NCBI GenBank assembly: GCA_964409675.1 | Contig: CAYPEF010000128.1 | Coordinates: 1 to 5,633 of the forward strand | Length of the DNA: 5,633 nucleotides | Reading direction: 5' to 3' | Source: CAYMDD01 sp964409675 | GTDB taxonomy: Bacteria; Pseudomonadota; Alphaproteobacteria; Rickettsiales; SXRF01 | Shown: in pieces, positions 4,291 through 5,633 of the stretch | How positions within the stretch are numbered: position 1 is the first letter of the stretch | How the letters are laid out: every line of letters starts with the position of its first letter | Notes under the pieces: generated by a model | Told to the model about the DNA's origin: nothing | Databases searched by the model: none | What the model saw: only the letters and a program-made list of their open reading frames with translations | Position numbers and translations under genes: made by a program

Positions 4291-5633
4291 ATGCCCAAGT
4301 TCCAGTCCGATTTCCTGCGTATCCTTCAGGAGCGCGGGTTTATTCATCAATGCACTGACGCCGAGGCGCTGGACAAAAAAATGAAGTCCGAGCGCATCAG
4401 CGCCTATATCGGCTTCGACTGCACGGCCCCTTCCCTGCACGCGGGTAGCCTGATCCAGATCATGCTGCTGCGCTGGCTGCAGAAAACCGGGCATAAGCCG
4501 GTGGTGCTTCTGGGCGGCGGTACCACAAAAATCGGCGATCCATCGGGCAAGGACGAAGCGCGGAAAATGCTCGACCAAAAGGCTATTGATAATAATACGG
4601 AAGCATTCAAAGCGTTGTTCGAGCAGTTCCTGAATTTCGGCGGCGGCGCGTCGGATGCCATCATGGTCAATAATGCAGAGTGGCTGGATAGCCTCAATTA
4701 CCTGGAGTTCCTGCGCGATTACGGCAGGCATTTCTCCGTCAACCGGATGCTGACGCAGGACAGCGTGAAGCTTCGGCTGGAGCGCGAGCAGAATCTGAGT
4801 TTCCTTGAATTCAATTACATGATTTTGCAGGCTTATGATTTCGTGGAGCTGAACAAGCGCTACGGTTGCACGCTGCAGGCGGGTGGCTCCGACCAGTGGG
4901 GCAATATCATCATGGGCGTGGATTTGCAGCGGCGTATTTTGGCTGAGCAGCGCTTCAAGCCGCTGCCGCTGGACAAGGCCATTTCCGGCAGCGCGAAAGT
5001 GGTGGAGGTACAGCCGATGATTAATTCAAAGCAGGACGACACCAGCGTCTTCAGCGCCACCCACTTTGCTTCGCAGCTTGGCGAGGGTGACGGGCGCGAT
5101 GTGTACGGCCTCACCACACCGCTGCTGACCACCGCCGCGGGCGCCAAAATGGGCAAGACTGCCGACGGGGCCGTCTGGCTTTCCAAGGACATGCTGCCCG
5201 CCTATGAATACTGGCAGTTCTGGCGCAACACGGACGATGCAGACGTGGGCAAATTCCTGCGCCTGTTCACCGAGCTGAAGATGGATGAAGTGCTGCGGCT
5301 GGAGGCGCTGAAAGGCGCGGAGATCAATGAGGCGAAGAAAGTGCTTGCCACCGAGGCCACCCGCATCGCCCACGGCGACAAGGCCGCCCGCGCTGCCGCC
5401 GAAACCGCGCGCAAGACTTTCGAGGAAGGTGCAAGCGATGCCAATTTACCGGAAATCCGCCTCACCCCGGATAAGATCGGCAAGGGCGTGCCCGCCTATG
5501 AGCTATTCCGCCTGAGCGAACTCTGCGACTCCGGCGGCGAAGCCCGCCGCCTCATCCGCGGCGGCGGCGCCAAGATCAACGACCGCAAGGTGCTGGATGA
5601 GAATGAACTGATCGGCGCGGCGTTCTTCGCGAA
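4291..5633 (+). CDS. tyrS: Tyrosyl-tRNA synthetase (C-terminus runs off right edge), with internal insertion
   Basis: TyrRS activates tyrosine with ATP and charges tRNA-Tyr. The window holds 447 codons plus two bases and no stop. The class I Rossmann domain shows YIGFDCTAPSLHAGSL (39-54, with HAGS in place of HIGH), GGGTTKIGDPSGKDEAR (75-91), the tyrosine-pocket segment NYMILQAYDF (175-184), GGSDQWGN (198-205) and KMGKT (286-290, the KMSKS signature). GAEINEAKKVLATEAT (342-357) begins the anticodon-binding helical part. An S4-like RNA-binding domain follows (about 400-447, GEARRLIRGGGAKINDRKV). Overall it reads like an alphaproteobacterial enzyme. Between DLQRR (211-215) and VYGLTTPLLTT (271-281), where relatives have about six residues, there are 55. 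The protein is therefore already longer than the usual ~400-425 residues before it ends. GAG a few bases before the ATG is a weak ribosome site. It is divergent from anmK, a common arrangement, here separated by an extra membrane-protein gene. Confidence 0.96.
   Translation, partial: MPKFQSDFLRILQERGFIHQCTDAEALDKKMKSERISAYIGFDCTAPSLHAGSLIQIMLLRWLQKTGHKPVVLLGGGTTKIGDPSGKDEARKMLDQKAIDNNTEAFKALFEQFLNFGGGASDAIMVNNAEWLDSLNYLEFLRDYGRHFSVNRMLTQDSVKLRLEREQNLSFLEFNYMILQAYDFVELNKRYGCTLQAGGSDQWGNIIMGVDLQRRILAEQRFKPLPLDKAISGSAKVVEVQPMINSKQDDTSVFSATHFASQLGEGDGRDVYGLTTPLLTTAAGAKMGKTADGAVWLSKDMLPAYEYWQFWRNTDDADVGKFLRLFTELKMDEVLRLEALKGAEINEAKKVLATEATRIAHGDKAARAAAETARKTFEEGASDANLPEIRLTPDKIGKGVPAYELFRLSELCDSGGEARRLIRGGGAKINDRKVLDENELIGAAFFA
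4936..5100 (+). other. Extra segment (~49 residues) within the TyrRS catalytic domain
   Basis: Residues 216-270 of TyrRS lie between the conserved GVDLQRR and VYGLTTP motifs, a spacing of 55 where the family normally has about six. The stretch is in frame, similar in base composition to the rest of the gene, and mostly polar (for example NSKQDDTSVFSATHFA at 245-260), as expected of an exposed loop. It contains an imperfect inverted repeat (GCGAAAGTGGTGG at 4993-5005 against CCACCCACTTTGC at 5057-5069). It ends with TTGCTTCGC (5066-5074) and TGACGGG (5088-5094), blocks spaced identically in the anmK palindromic element. The extra length is read directly; a repeat origin is a hypothesis. Confidence 0.7.

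Noticed and set aside
4147..4731. Minus-strand open frame opposite the tyrS start
   Set aside because: It is antisense to highly conserved TyrRS sequence and looks like a shadow frame.
4963..4996. Hairpin CGCTGCCG...CGGCAGCG within tyrS
   Set aside because: An 8-bp stem in GC-rich coding sequence with an 18-nt loop is easily chance, and no regulatory context supports it.

Overview
The window looks like a chromosomal stretch from an alphaproteobacterium with a fairly GC-rich genome. The TyrRS and CysE sequences read like alphaproteobacterial family members. The gene order also fits: an Rrf2-type regulator and a COG2945 alpha/beta hydrolase next to each other, as seen beside suf operons, and anmK head-to-head with tyrS. 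The order within the class cannot be fixed from this sequence. A palindromic repeat of the Rickettsia RPE style sits inside anmK, which fits lineages related to or resembling Rickettsiales/Holosporales, but such repeats are not exclusive to them.

Layout. Positions 1-917 (minus strand) hold cysE (serine O-acetyltransferase) followed by an IscR-like Rrf2 regulator that runs off the left edge. The two genes overlap by ATGA and are probably translationally coupled. Divergent from them is a COG2945 alpha/beta hydrolase (1006-1704). The short divergent spacer carries an 18-bp inverted repeat over a candidate cysE promoter. Positions 1705-2282 are distinctly AT-rich. This part contains one small gene (1870-2226) for an exported, cysteine-patterned protein of unknown function with its own good sigma70-type promoter. 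On the minus strand, a 203-residue polytopic membrane protein of unknown function (4085-3474) is followed 12 nt later by anmK (3461-2283). tyrS begins at 4291 on the plus strand and runs off the right edge.

The two most notable observations concern extra sequence inside housekeeping enzymes. (1) anmK carries an 81-bp (27-codon) near-palindrome with perfect 13-bp ends, inserted in frame between the NIGG and DTGPGN motifs. This is the behaviour of selfish palindromic elements that insert into coding genes. (2) TyrRS has roughly 49 extra residues just before the KMSKS-type loop, and the end of this insert shares two short blocks, identically spaced, with one arm of the anmK element. Together with the two unrecognised small genes lodged between conserved genes, this suggests a genome that tolerates small insertions in core loci.

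Functionally, cysE and the Rrf2 regulator link cysteine supply to Fe-S or cysteine sensing. AnmK recycles peptidoglycan anhydro-sugar, and TyrRS charges tRNA-Tyr. No rRNA, tRNA, CRISPR array, insertion sequence or convincing rho-independent terminator was seen. No complete new defence or mobile system is visible here.
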